Positions 47,569 through 56,612 of a stretch of 64,000 bases of DNA are shown here, piece by piece. The DNA lies in the NCBI GenBank assembly GCA_024691325.1, contig JAILNR010000038.1, positions 1 to 64,000 of the forward strand, in the 5' to 3' direction. Numbering within the stretch: the first letter of the stretch is position 1; every line of letters starts with the position of its first letter. The notes under the pieces are model-generated. The model saw nothing but the letters and a program-made list of their open reading frames with translations. It ran no database searches and was not told the DNA's origin. Source of the DNA: Saccharofermentans sp. (GTDB lineage: Bacteria; Bacillota; Clostridia; Saccharofermentanales; Saccharofermentanaceae). The translations under genes and the position numbers were made by a program.

Positions 47569-48348
47569 TCAAGCTTCCTCGGAAGCAGCAACTTCCTCGA
47601 TTGACTCGGGTGCCTGCTCTTCAGCAGCTTCAACCTGCTCGTCAGCAACAGCCTCACCCTGGAAGTCCTCACCCTGGTGAGCCTCGATAACAGCATCAGC
47701 CATCTTACCAGCGATAAGCTTAACTGCACGAATAGCATCATCATTACCGGGGATTACGTAATCAACTTCATCAGGATCACAGTTTGTATCAACGATAGCA
47801 ACTATCGGAATACCAAGTCTCTTAGCCTCGGATACAGCAAGGTGCTCCTTCTTTGTATCAACGATGAACAAAGCTGCAGGAAGACGATCCATACCAACGA
47901 TACCGCCGAGGTTCAAGTCAAGCTTAGCCATCTCGAGCTTAAGCTTAGCAACTTCCTTCTTAGGGAGAAGATCAAAGTGACCATTCTGCTCCATCTCACG
48001 GAGTTCGAGAAGTCTTGCAACTCTTGTCTTGATTGTCTTGAAGTTAGTAAGTGTACCACCAAGCCATCTGTTGTTTACATAGAACTGACCGCATCTTTCA
48101 GCTTCTTCCTTGATGGAATCCTGAGCCTGCTTCTTTGTTCCAACGAAGAGAATGTCGCCCTTCTCAGCGAGTTCCTTCATTGCATCATAAGCCTCGTCAA
48201 TCTTCTTGACGGTCTTCTGAAGGTCGATGATGTGGATGGTGTTTCTCTCTGTGAAGATGTACTCCTTCATCTTAGGGTTCCATCTTCTTGTCTGGTGACC
48301 GAAGTGTACGCCTGCTTCAAGCAGCTGCTTCATTAAAATAACGGGCAT
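47569..48348 (-). CDS. rpsB: 30S ribosomal protein S2
   Basis: 259 residues; full S2 with [22 protein letters not shown] near the N-terminus, [12 protein letters not shown] and [12 protein letters not shown], and [23 protein letters not shown]. The C-terminus has an acidic Glu/Ala-rich extension after about residue 225. AAGGAGG precedes the ATG. A good promoter lies 92 bases upstream, leaving a leader of about 85 bases. Confidence 0.98.
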   Translation of the reverse strand: MPVILMKQLLEAGVHFGHQTRRWNPKMKEYIFTERNTIHIIDLQKTVKKIDEAYDAMKELAEKGDILFVGTKKQAQDSIKEEAERCGQFYVNNRWLGGTLTNFKTIKTRVARLLELREMEQNGHFDLLPKKEVAKLKLEMAKLDLNLGGIVGMDRLPAALFIVDTKKEHLAVSEAKRLGIPIVAIVDTNCDPDEVDYVIPGNDDAIRAVKLIAGKMADAVIEAHQGEDFQGEAVADEQVEAAEEQAPESIEEVAASEEA

Positions 48349-48439
48349 AAAAATAATCCTCCTTGTTTTTCTTCCGCAGGACCCTAACTTTACTTAAAGC
48401 ACAAGAATTTTTCGTCCCGCGTGATTTTTATGCCCGAGT

Positions 48440-48468
48440 ATATTATCAAATACTTTGTGTACAGGCAA
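48440..48468 (-). promoter_or_regulatory. Sigma-A promoter of rpsB-tsf
   Basis: Minus strand TTGCCT, 17 bases, TAATAT. The following leader (about 48433-48349) holds GGGAC...GTCC and CTTTAAGTAAAG inverted repeats just before the ribosome site, a possible S2 autoregulatory structure, though I do not match it to a named leader motif. Confidence 0.65.
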
Positions 48469-48482
48469 GGGGTTTTTAATAT

Positions 48483-50126
48483 TTATTCTGTAGGAAGCCA
48501 GACTTTGACTTCACATGAGCCGTTTGTATCAGTTTTGATCCAATATGTGCCTGACACATAATAATTCGCCTCAAGCGTATCCATATCAATAATCTCATCA
48601 CGGCATGTAGCCACAAGACAGAACTCACGGTTGGCAATCATAGAATTGACTTCGTCAACATATGTATTAGCCGCATTAGAGATCTCTTCACTGTAGAAAA
48701 TCCTGTCAGCAACGGGGTTGTTGTACATATCCCCTACAAAATACTCGATCTGACCGTCATTGAACCAGATATTATCGGTTTCCCATAAATCCCTGTTTAA
48801 CATGTACTGGGTGGAATTCATGCCAAGATACATGTTCCCGCCCTCATGCTCGGAGATAGCACTGTCGAATTCAAAATAAGCAGCATAATCATTTCTTAAG
48901 TAGTAGCTTGCCCTGTAATGACTATAAGTAATCGTCGTAGCAAGACAAAGTGCGATCAGCACAACCGCATCCATGTAGATTTTCTTATGACTGTTAATAT
49001 TGAGCCTTCCTGCAAAACACTTACTCCATACAAAAACAAGAAGCAGGAATAAAGAAGGAGATAAAATATCCTGACAATATTTATAACCATCCTCCTGACA
49101 CTTAGCCAAATAAAGCAAGGTTAGAGTTCCGATCACAATATTAAGGATCAAATACAAAACAAAGCTCTCATCATCGATAAGTTTCCTTATGAATGTTTTA
49201 CTTTTTGTACCTTTATTCCTTATCTGAATGACTATTATTCCGGTAAGGCCGGCAACGATCAAAACAAGATACATATAGTACTTATAGTAAAAATCCAGGA
49301 TATTCTTAAGTGCATCAATAACAGTTCCGTAGTTAGTACTAACGGTAAACTGCATATATATGGTTTCAGTCCAATACAAAGGGAACATTAACTGCACTAA
49401 TACAAAAGCTATAACACCAGTTATACATGACTGCACGAAATACTTTAATGCAAGCTTTCTGTCGATGATCAAAAACCACAGGAACAAAGGAACGACCATT
49501 ATCAGAAGAATCTGCTTAGTAAATACAAGCATTACCGACAAAACAGCCAAAAGCCATGTGTTCTGTCTTTTTTTGTAGACCACCAGGAAAAGCAAGGAGG
49601 TTAAACAAATGCCGATAGTATCGGTGTGGAAATTAAATATCGGTGCGCCTAAAGGCGAACAGAACAGACAGAAGAATGTGGAAACATTAATAAATGTAAC
49701 AAGTATGCCGATAAAGCGGTTCTTAATATAATCCTTAACGATCTGCCAGATATTAAAAGAAGTGACAGCCAGCATCAATAGATTCACGATGTAGAAACCT
49801 GCCATGATACTGAATCCTGTAAATTTGCAAATAATAGCAACTATTAAAGGATTAAGTCCCGGATACAAAGGAATGAAAGGTACATTCGTCTGCTGTAAAA
49901 AATCAACCTTATAGGGATTAATGCCCTCTACTGCAAAATGAGCTAGACGGAAACTGACATAGTCTCTAAGCTCGTTATATCCGTTAAGAATAATGGAGGC
50001 GGTGGGAACATTAGCCGTAAGTTTAATGATCCTTGCAATAGGCCAAAGCAGTATCAGCAACGATATAACAGTAATTATCAGCTCTTTTGTTTTATTATTG
50101 ATCTTAGTTTCTTTTAAATCATTCAT
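48483..50126 (-). CDS. Polytopic membrane protein, GT-C-like
   Basis: 547 residues with about eleven to twelve membrane helices between 15 and 410 and a 130-residue extracytoplasmic C-terminal domain. The architecture, and the first large loop following helix 1 with charged residues (RLAHFAVEGINPYKVDF), resemble GT-C glycosyltransferases or DUF2029-type mannosyltransferases. I cannot identify a catalytic Asp with confidence. It stands alone between the rpsB promoter and a divergent pepV. Possibly transfers sugars from a polyprenyl carrier to a wall or lipid acceptor; that is inference. Confidence 0.6.
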   Translation of the reverse strand: MNDLKETKINNKTKELIITVISLLILLWPIARIIKLTANVPTASIILNGYNELRDYVSFRLAHFAVEGINPYKVDFLQQTNVPFIPLYPGLNPLIVAIICKFTGFSIMAGFYIVNLLMLAVTSFNIWQIVKDYIKNRFIGILVTFINVSTFFCLFCSPLGAPIFNFHTDTIGICLTSLLFLVVYKKRQNTWLLAVLSVMLVFTKQILLIMVVPLFLWFLIIDRKLALKYFVQSCITGVIAFVLVQLMFPLYWTETIYMQFTVSTNYGTVIDALKNILDFYYKYYMYLVLIVAGLTGIIVIQIRNKGTKSKTFIRKLIDDESFVLYLILNIVIGTLTLLYLAKCQEDGYKYCQDILSPSLFLLLVFVWSKCFAGRLNINSHKKIYMDAVVLIALCLATTITYSHYRASYYLRNDYAAYFEFDSAISEHEGGNMYLGMNSTQYMLNRDLWETDNIWFNDGQIEYFVGDMYNNPVADRIFYSEEISNAANTYVDEVNSMIANREFCLVATCRDEIIDMDTLEANYYVSGTYWIKTDTNGSCEVKVWLPTE

Positions 50127-50192
50127 ACTGTAAACAAGTATATAAAAGACTTCGGTTTTGTACTAATATATCAAACAGAAAGGTGGTTCTCA

Positions 50193-51485
50193 ATGACTCT
50201 CACACAATACCAAAAAGATTTCCTGACAAAACTAATCAGTATTAAATCAGTAGGAGGAGAAGCTTCGGAAGGCGCACCATATGGGCGTGAACCGCGTGAA
50301 GCTTTGGACTATTTCCTTAATGAAGCACAAAAAGCCGGTTTTAAGACCGGTGTCGTCGGCGACCGTGCCGGATTTGTAGAGTTCGGCGAAGGAGACCGAA
50401 TGCTCGGCATAGTCTGCCACGTAGATGTAGTTCCCGTAGGTGACGGTTGGAACACGGATCCTTTCGAGCTGACTTTCAAAGAGACAGACGAGTACGGAAC
50501 CGTGATGATAGGCAGAGGCATTATAGACGATAAAGGGCCTGCTGCCGCTTCTTTCCTTGCTATGAAGGAACTTTTTGATGAGGGAAAGACTCCGGATAAT
50601 TACAAAGTCAGACTTATTCTCGGTACAGACGAGGAAAGAACAGCGTCCTGTATCGAATACTACACGGCACATGAACAGATTCCGGACTTCTCAATTACAC
50701 CTGATGCAGAGTTTCCTGTTATCTTCAGCGAGAAGAGTATCTTCCGCGTCTGTATAAAAGACACTAAACTTGAAGGCTTTACTGCAAATGGCGGCTCGGC
50801 ACCTAATATGGTTCCCGCTCAGGCAGAATGTTCTATTGAAGGAAAAGAATTCAAAGCGACCGGTAAACCCGCTCATGCAGCAAGAACCGACCTCGGTATA
50901 AACGCAATAGAACTACTTGCCAGACAATTAGATGATAATGGAATAGATCTTAATAAGTACCCTTTACTTAAGTTTATCAGGGACTTTAACGGAGAGGAGT
51001 TTACAGGCTGTAAAACGCCTGATGAATCAGGAATCCTTACATCTAATATCGGTATTCTTACTGTTAATGAGAACGAATGCAGTATTCTTATCGACTTCCG
51101 TGTCCCGATTAGCTACGACCTGGATGAAGTGTTCCAGATCTTAAGCCGGAAGGCTGAAGAATACGGACTTGAGGCTGTAGCAGAAGAAAAACTCAAAGGC
51201 ATCTATACCGACAAGAACTCCCCTTCTGTCGTAAAGCTTACCGATATCTGGAGCAAGCACATGAGCAAGATATCGGGATTCAAGGAAGGCTACCGTGAGA
51301 TATACACCGATGCCGTTTCAATCGGCGGTGGAACATATGCCAAGTTCATTTCGAATACAGTCGCTTACGGATTCCAGGCTCCATGGCAAGAAGACCAATG
51401 TCATAAGGCTAATGAATTTGCTTTTGTATCCGACTTCCTCGAGTGGATCAAGATAATAAAAGATGTTATAGAAACATTTGAATAA
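50193..51485 (+). CDS. pepV: Dipeptidase PepV, M20 family
   Basis: 430 residues; zinc exopeptidase that hydrolyses dipeptides, cytoplasmic. Metal and catalytic residues: GIVCHVDVVPVGDGW (first His and Asp), GRGIIDDKGPAAAS (bridging Asp), GTDEERTASCIEYY (catalytic Glu pair), PDAEFPV (Asp ligand), and the final His in PWQEDQCHKANEF. The lid domain is inserted in the middle. AAAGGTGG precedes the ATG. Monocistronic, ending at the shared hairpin at 51490. Confidence 0.94.
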   Translation: MTLTQYQKDFLTKLISIKSVGGEASEGAPYGREPREALDYFLNEAQKAGFKTGVVGDRAGFVEFGEGDRMLGIVCHVDVVPVGDGWNTDPFELTFKETDEYGTVMIGRGIIDDKGPAAASFLAMKELFDEGKTPDNYKVRLILGTDEERTASCIEYYTAHEQIPDFSITPDAEFPVIFSEKSIFRVCIKDTKLEGFTANGGSAPNMVPAQAECSIEGKEFKATGKPAHAARTDLGINAIELLARQLDDNGIDLNKYPLLKFIRDFNGEEFTGCKTPDESGILTSNIGILTVNENECSILIDFRVPISYDLDEVFQILSRKAEEYGLEAVAEEKLKGIYTDKNSPSVVKLTDIWSKHMSKISGFKEGYREIYTDAVSIGGGTYAKFISNTVAYGFQAPWQEDQCHKANEFAFVSDFLEWIKIIKDVIETFE

Positions 51486-51511
51486 AAAAATGCCGGACAC
51501 AAGTCCGGCAT
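51484..51511. terminator. Bidirectional terminator pepV / thrS
   Basis: ATGCCGGAC, acaa loop, GTCCGGCAT: nine perfect pairs. On minus it is followed by seven T (plus 51484-51490), a textbook terminator for thrS; on plus it is followed by tactttt after pepV. Confidence 0.93.
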
Positions 51512-51536
51512 TACTTTTACTCATTTATCCGTTCTA

Positions 51537-53363
51537 TCAAAACTGACCGGGAAGCTCAAGAGTCCTTTCCTTATTAAGCTTCGAGCAAACCTCGATGAAC
51601 TTATCAAGAGGAACATTTCTTACCTGCTGGTTGGAGCCTCTTACGTTAACTGAAACTTCATTAGCAGCAGCCTCTTCGTTACCGAGTACAAGGATATAAG
51701 GATCCTTCATTGTCTTGAATCTCTTGATCTTATCTCTCATGTTGATATCGCTGTAATCAACTTCAACGCGGATACCTGCTTCCTTCAAAGCCATCTCAAC
51801 CTTCTTGGCATACTCATTATGCTCTTCCCTGATAGGAACAATTGCAACCTGGAAAGGATTGAGCCAGAAAGGATATGCACCCTTGAAGTGTTCTGTGATG
51901 ATACCGATAAATCTCTCCAAAGAACCGAAGATTGCTCTGTGGATAACGATCGGCATCTTCTGTGTACCGTCCTGATCAACGTAAGTCAGTTCGAAGTTAT
52001 GAGGTAGCTGGAAGTCGAGCTGTACTGTACCGCACTGCCATTCTCTTCCAAGAGCATCCTTGATCTGAAGGTCGATCTTCGGTCCGTAGAACGCACCGTC
52101 GCCCTCATTGATCTCGTAGTTACCCTCGCCGTATTTCTCATCGAGGATCTCCTTCAAAGCAGCCTCTGCCCTGTTCCAGGACTCGATATCTCCCATAAAG
52201 TCATCAGGTCTTGTGGAGAATTCGGCACGGTATGTAAGACCGAATGTCTTGTAGATCTCGTCTGCAATCGCGATAACATCCTTGATCTCATCCTTGATCT
52301 GAGCTTCAGTAACGAATGTATGGTCATCATCCTGACGGAACTCCTGAACTCTGAACAAGCCGTTCATCTGTCCGGACTTCTCCTTACGGTGAAGAACATC
52401 ATACTCACTGTATCTGATAGGAAGTTCCTTATAAGAGTGCATTGTTCTCTTGTACTCGATCATGGCATTAGGGCAGTTCATAGGCTTTGCAGCCATTGTA
52501 TCCTCAGCCTCGATAGAGAACTGTGCTGTCTCATCTGAAGAAACTGCATCAGTAGCCTCTGTACCCTGAGTCTTACCGGGAACAATAAACATGTTGTTTA
52601 CATAATGAGCCCAGTGACCGGAGATAAGCCAGAGCTTCTTGTTATTGATCAAAGGAGCTGATATCTCGTTATAGTCGTGCATAGCCTGAAGTTCACGTGA
52701 ATACTTCATGAGCTGTGAATACATTGTCCATCCCCTCGGGAGCCAGTAAGCCATACCGGGAGCTGTATCTCTGAACATAAACATATCAAGAGCAACACCG
52801 ATCTTCTTGTGGTCTCTCTCCTGAGCCTCCTTAAGCCATGTTAAGTGAGCCTTGAGTTCATCCTTGGAAGGGAAAGCGAAAAGATAGATTCTCTGAAGCT
52901 GGTCTCTGTTCTCGTCACCTCTCCAATAAGCACCTGATACGTTCTTAATCTGGAAAGCAGCCTGGAAAAGAGCCTGTGAATTATCGATATGAGGTCCGCG
53001 GCAAAGATCTACGAAGTCGTCACCTGTATAGTAAACAGTGATGAGTTCATCCTCAGGAAGATCATTGATAAGCTCAGTCTTAAATTTCTGATCCTTGAAG
53101 ATCTCCAAAGCTTCGGAACGGCTGACTTCCTTACGTGTCCAGTCCTCTCTCCTCTTGATGATCTCACGCATCTTATCCTCAATGACCTTGATATCTTCTT
53201 CACTTACAGGTCTCGGGAGTGTGAAATCATAGTAGCAGCCGTCTGCGATCTCGGGTCCGATGGCATACTGCACATTCTCCTTACCGAATATCTCGATTAC
53301 TGCCTTGGCCATGATATGGGCCAGAGAGTGACGGTAAACACTCAAAAACTCTTCGCGTTCCAT
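51537..53363 (-). CDS. thrS: Threonine--tRNA ligase lacking the TGS domain
   Basis: 608 residues. The protein begins directly in the editing domain: His12-x3-His16 and DLCRGPHID with Cys121 and His125 are the editing-site residues. The catalytic class II core keeps the zinc ligands Cys297 (KPMNCPN), His in VLHRKEKSG, and the third His in VIHRAIFGSLERF. Two departures: the usual 60-residue N-terminal TGS domain is absent, and residues about 260-290 hold an extra acidic Thr/Ser-rich insertion before the motif 2 region. AGGAGG lies 9-10 bases before the ATG, confirming the short start. No T-box leader fits in the 78-base gap; a simple promoter is seen instead. Confidence 0.95.
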   Translation of the reverse strand: MEREEFLSVYRHSLAHIMAKAVIEIFGKENVQYAIGPEIADGCYYDFTLPRPVSEEDIKVIEDKMREIIKRREDWTRKEVSRSEALEIFKDQKFKTELINDLPEDELITVYYTGDDFVDLCRGPHIDNSQALFQAAFQIKNVSGAYWRGDENRDQLQRIYLFAFPSKDELKAHLTWLKEAQERDHKKIGVALDMFMFRDTAPGMAYWLPRGWTMYSQLMKYSRELQAMHDYNEISAPLINNKKLWLISGHWAHYVNNMFIVPGKTQGTEATDAVSSDETAQFSIEAEDTMAAKPMNCPNAMIEYKRTMHSYKELPIRYSEYDVLHRKEKSGQMNGLFRVQEFRQDDDHTFVTEAQIKDEIKDVIAIADEIYKTFGLTYRAEFSTRPDDFMGDIESWNRAEAALKEILDEKYGEGNYEINEGDGAFYGPKIDLQIKDALGREWQCGTVQLDFQLPHNFELTYVDQDGTQKMPIVIHRAIFGSLERFIGIITEHFKGAYPFWLNPFQVAIVPIREEHNEYAKKVEMALKEAGIRVEVDYSDINMRDKIKRFKTMKDPYILVLGNEEAAANEVSVNVRGSNQQVRNVPLDKFIEVCSKLNKERTLELPGQF

Positions 53364-53403
53364 TGAAAAGAACCTCCTAAATGCTCATAAAAACGTGCTT
53401 AAG

Positions 53404-53432
53404 ATATTACACTTATTAATAAAAAACGGCAA
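53404..53432 (-). promoter_or_regulatory. Probable sigma-A promoter of thrS
   Basis: Minus strand TTGCCG, 17 bases, TAATAT. The same -10 as the rpsB promoter. The leader would be only about 35 bases, too short for a T-box. Confidence 0.55.
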
Positions 53433-53441
53433 GTTATCAAA

Positions 53442-54071
53442 CTATATTGTGAACTCAAGGCGTTCACCTGAGGTCGGATGGTCAAAAGACAGAAAGCAGG
53501 AAACAAGCCCTATTCCATCTTCAGACTTCTCCCCTCCATACTTAACATCGCCTTTTAAAGGATGTCCCGTGTGAGAGAACTGAGCTCTTATCTGATGGGA
53601 CCTTCCGGTCAAAAGCTTCACATCAACTGTCGTAAACCCGTCTTCAAACTTACCTGCTTTGTACAAAAGCTCGCACTTTTTGCTTCCGGGAACTTCCGTG
53701 TCAAATACAGTAACCTTGTTCTTCTTCTCATCTTTAATAAGATAGTTTACAAGCTTACCCTCACCTTCAAGTTTTCCTTTAACAACGGCGCGGTAACGCT
53801 TCTCGAATGTCCCCTTACGGATCTGGTCAGATAAACGCGAAGCGCTTTTCGACGTGCGTGCGAAAACCATTACCCCGGACACGTTGCGGTCCAACCTGTG
53901 AACGAGACCCAGGTACACATTACCGGGTTTGTTGTATTTCTCCTTGATATAGGCTTTAAGGAAAGTGAGCATATCAGGGGCACCGGTTCCGTCAGACTGA
54001 GAAAGAAACCCTGACGGTTTAATTGCCACGAGAAGATGGTTGTCTTCGAATATTACCTGCGGGGTGTCCAT
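53442..54071 (-). CDS. RluA family pseudouridine synthase
   Basis: 209 residues. Catalytic motif HRLDRNVSGVMVFA (Asp nucleophile) after YLGLVH, later GRSHQIRAQFSHTGHPLKGD. No S4 domain, the short form like RluA, RluE-like or YhcT types; target uridine not predictable. It begins at ATG 54071, overlapping the methyltransferase stop by 19 bases with AGG seven bases upstream. Last gene of a three-gene transcript with a methyltransferase and a lipoprotein. Confidence 0.88.
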   Translation of the reverse strand: MDTPQVIFEDNHLLVAIKPSGFLSQSDGTGAPDMLTFLKAYIKEKYNKPGNVYLGLVHRLDRNVSGVMVFARTSKSASRLSDQIRKGTFEKRYRAVVKGKLEGEGKLVNYLIKDEKKNKVTVFDTEVPGSKKCELLYKAGKFEDGFTTVDVKLLTGRSHQIRAQFSHTGHPLKGDVKYGGEKSEDGIGLVSCFLSFDHPTSGERLEFTI

Positions 54072-54964
54072 CTTGAAGCCTGTCCGCAAGGAAGGAAAAT
54101 ATTCATGTTTGTAACCGGCAGTCCGAGTTCGTCACTAACGGTCTTGCCGCCGAATTTTGATCCGCATGTAAGGTCAAGAACATTGCCGACTGCATTGGAA
54201 CCCAATTCAGTTGCATAGGAACTTATTATCACGAACAAAGGGTTATCCGAAAGCAAAAGTGCTGTTCTGCTTACGAACTCATAAAGAGACTTCTCGATCT
54301 CCCACAACTCACCCTTAGGGCCTCTTCCATACTTGGGAGGATCCATAATGATTCCGTCATACTTCCTGCCGCGTCGGATCTCACGCTCGATAAAACTTCT
54401 GCAGTCCTCGTTAATAAACCTTACATACGAGGACTCGAGACCGGAAGCCACGATGTTCTCCTTTGCGCGCGCTATCATGCCCTTACTCGAATCAACATGT
54501 ACAACTTCAGCTGAGCCATGCAAAGCAGCAGCACATGTGGCTGCTCCCGTGTAAGCGAAAAGGTTAAGGACTTTGATGTCACTCCTGCCTGACTTTACGG
54601 CATCAGATATGAGTTTTCCCGCAAAATCCCAGTTGCTCGCCTGCTCGGGGAACAGACCGGTATGCTTGAATGATGTAGGTTCGATTATGAATTCGAGCTT
54701 CTTACCTAATGACTCGTAATTGATATTCCACTTGGGAGGCATGGATTTTATCTTCTGCCAGGCCCCGCCGCCCGTATCACTTCTTACATAGACTGCATTG
54801 GGTTTATCAATCTGATTCCATTCGACTTCCCGGCCGTTTTTGATGACAGGCCAGACAGCCTGAGGATCAGGGCGCCTTAAAAGAACATCGCCCCAACGCT
54901 CATACTTTTCCTGCCATCCTGCGTACAGGACTTCAAAATCTTTCCAACCGGATGCTACAAACAT
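54053..54964 (-). CDS. Class I SAM-dependent methyltransferase, RlmI/K-like
   Basis: 303 residues. SAM motif I VLNLFAYTGAATCAAA (about 131-146), acidic loop VVHVDSSKGMI, and the catalytic DPPKYGRG (about 208-215), the DPPxF/Y-type motif of rRNA cytosine/guanine methyltransferases. The N-terminal 100 residues form the family's RNA-binding part but no PUA domain is obvious. Shares one base with the lipoprotein stop (TGATG) and overlaps the pseudouridine synthase, so two RNA-modifying enzymes are coupled. Confidence 0.87.
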   Translation of the reverse strand: MFVASGWKDFEVLYAGWQEKYERWGDVLLRRPDPQAVWPVIKNGREVEWNQIDKPNAVYVRSDTGGGAWQKIKSMPPKWNINYESLGKKLEFIIEPTSFKHTGLFPEQASNWDFAGKLISDAVKSGRSDIKVLNLFAYTGAATCAAALHGSAEVVHVDSSKGMIARAKENIVASGLESSYVRFINEDCRSFIEREIRRGRKYDGIIMDPPKYGRGPKGELWEIEKSLYEFVSRTALLLSDNPLFVIISSYATELGSNAVGNVLDLTCGSKFGGKTVSDELGLPVTNMNIFLPCGQASRWTPRR

Positions 54965-55815
54965 CAGTTAACCGACAAAGCTTCGGATGTTGCTACGACA
55001 CCGCCGTCATATACCAATTCACATGTATATGAACCGTTTGTGTAACGCTCACCCCAGAAATCACAGTTTGCAACCGTCAAACCGTTCACAGGTACTTCTA
55101 TTGACTGGATCAGCTCATCATTCTTATAAAGATTAGCCGTAAATGTCAGGTACATAGGAGTATTAAAGTAAACGACGGCTTCTATTGCCTCTTCCTGGGA
55201 CATAGAGCGTCCGTTAAGAGGATTTCCCATAACAGAATCATACCAGACTGTATCTACAACAACATCATCAAAAAAAGGCTGATAAAAAGAAGTAGGCATT
55301 CCGTTCTCATCAACAAAAGCTATGGAAGCGTATGGAGTTATAAACACTTCGCTGATGCCCGTCATATCGGTGATCTTCCAATCTTTGTTCTTCTTCGAAA
55401 GAACAAACTGGATCTCTACATCATCGGTGTCGCTGTCAGCGATGAAATCCCTTACCTCGTCTTCAGTTCCCATAGGAACGTTCTCCAGTATATGCACACC
55501 CGAGAACTTTACGGTTATCTTTGCTTCATCTCTGTTGTTATTAACCTTGGGCTCCATAAGTTCATAAGAAGTATTACCTATCTGCTCAAGTGCGAGCTGC
55601 ATCCCCGCTTCGGTAATCTGAGGCATTTCAATAGAGTCAGAGTTGGATTCCAACCATGATGCCGGGTCATTATAGAAATCATCAAGAGTAGCGGTAAGAA
55701 CTTTTGATGCATCTTTACCTGCGAGTTTCTTTAACAAATTGGAACAACCGGTCATCGGAAGTATCATTGACGCGACCAGTACTAATGAAATAATTTTCTT
55801 TAATGAACGCTTCAT
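54964..55815 (-). CDS. Hypothetical lipoprotein
   Basis: 283 residues. Signal peptide with lipobox LPMTGC (about 20-25). The N-terminal half has a helix and a cystatin-like fold, the C-terminal half repeats of beta strands (Ig-like, VNGLTVANCDFWGERYTNGSYTCELV). I cannot name it; small two-domain lipoproteins of this size are common in Clostridia. AAGGTG is 6 bases before the ATG. A TATAAT lies at 55847-55852 on the minus strand. It faces away from the response regulator gene. Confidence 0.72.
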   Translation of the reverse strand: MKRSLKKIISLVLVASMILPMTGCSNLLKKLAGKDASKVLTATLDDFYNDPASWLESNSDSIEMPQITEAGMQLALEQIGNTSYELMEPKVNNNRDEAKITVKFSGVHILENVPMGTEDEVRDFIADSDTDDVEIQFVLSKKNKDWKITDMTGISEVFITPYASIAFVDENGMPTSFYQPFFDDVVVDTVWYDSVMGNPLNGRSMSQEEAIEAVVYFNTPMYLTFTANLYKNDELIQSIEVPVNGLTVANCDFWGERYTNGSYTCELVYDGGVVATSEALSVN

Positions 55816-55913
55816 GTAAAACACCTTTTCGTAATAAATCAATTAAATTATACACTCAAAGGGCAAATTTTAATATATAATAGATTTTAATCGCTTAACG
55901 GAAAGGAATTGTA

Positions 55914-56612
55914 ATGTCTCAAAATCCGCACATTTTAATCTGTGATGACGACCCGATCGTACACGAGTCTTTAAGTTTATATTTGGATAATGAGCGTTAT
56001 ACTCATTCAGATGCCTATGACGGTAATGAATCCGTTAAGCTTGCTAATTCCGACAATCCTGACCTTATCTTGCTTGACGTAATGATGCCCGAGATGAACG
56101 GTCTTGATGTTTGCCGTGAATTAAGAAAGACCATGTCTACACCTATTATCATCCTTACAGCTAAGGGTGAAGAGATCGACCGCGTATTAGGTCTTGAGCT
56201 CGGAGCCGATGACTATATTGTTAAACCCTTCTCACCAAGAGAGGTAGTTGCAAGGATCAAGGCCGTATTAAGAAGAACAGAATCAACTGCAGCTGAAGTG
56301 CCGAACGCTAATCAGGTGCTGAGATTTGACGGTCTTGAGATTAATATCGAGAATTATTCTGTTAAGGTTAATTCGAAGCCAATAGCATTCACACCTAAGG
56401 AAGTTGAGATACTGCATCTTCTTGCATCACACCCCGGTTCCGTAATGAGCCGTGACAAGATCCTAAAGTCTGTATGGGGTGATGACTTCGACGGAGATCT
56501 TAGAACGATCGATACTCACATCAAGAGAATCAGACAGAAGATAACCTATGAAGGCAGCAGATGGAACATCTCTACAGTATATGGAGTAGGATACAAATTC
56601 GAGGTTTCTTAA
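55914..56612 (+). CDS. OmpR/PhoB-family response regulator
   Basis: 232 residues. Receiver domain 1-118 with acidic pocket DDD near residue 11, phosphoacceptor Asp55 in LILLDVMMPEMNG, Thr in ILTAKG and Lys in VKPF. Winged helix from about 135 (FTPKEVEILHLLASHPGSVMSRDKIL, RTIDTHIKRIRQKI). Partner of the histidine kinase that starts right at its stop. GAAAGGAA before the ATG; a TATAAT at 55876-55881 is a likely -10. Confidence 0.95.
   Translation: MSQNPHILICDDDPIVHESLSLYLDNERYTHSDAYDGNESVKLANSDNPDLILLDVMMPEMNGLDVCRELRKTMSTPIIILTAKGEEIDRVLGLELGADDYIVKPFSPREVVARIKAVLRRTESTAAEVPNANQVLRFDGLEINIENYSVKVNSKPIAFTPKEVEILHLLASHPGSVMSRDKILKSVWGDDFDGDLRTIDTHIKRIRQKITYEGSRWNISTVYGVGYKFEVS

Noticed and set aside
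47677..48336. Long plus-strand open frame of 219 codons over rpsB
   Set aside because: Lies entirely antisense to S2; it has no ribosome site and its peptide looks like a frame shadow.
53364..53441. T-box riboswitch before thrS
   Set aside because: The gap is 78 bases and already holds a promoter and ribosome site; too short for a T-box.
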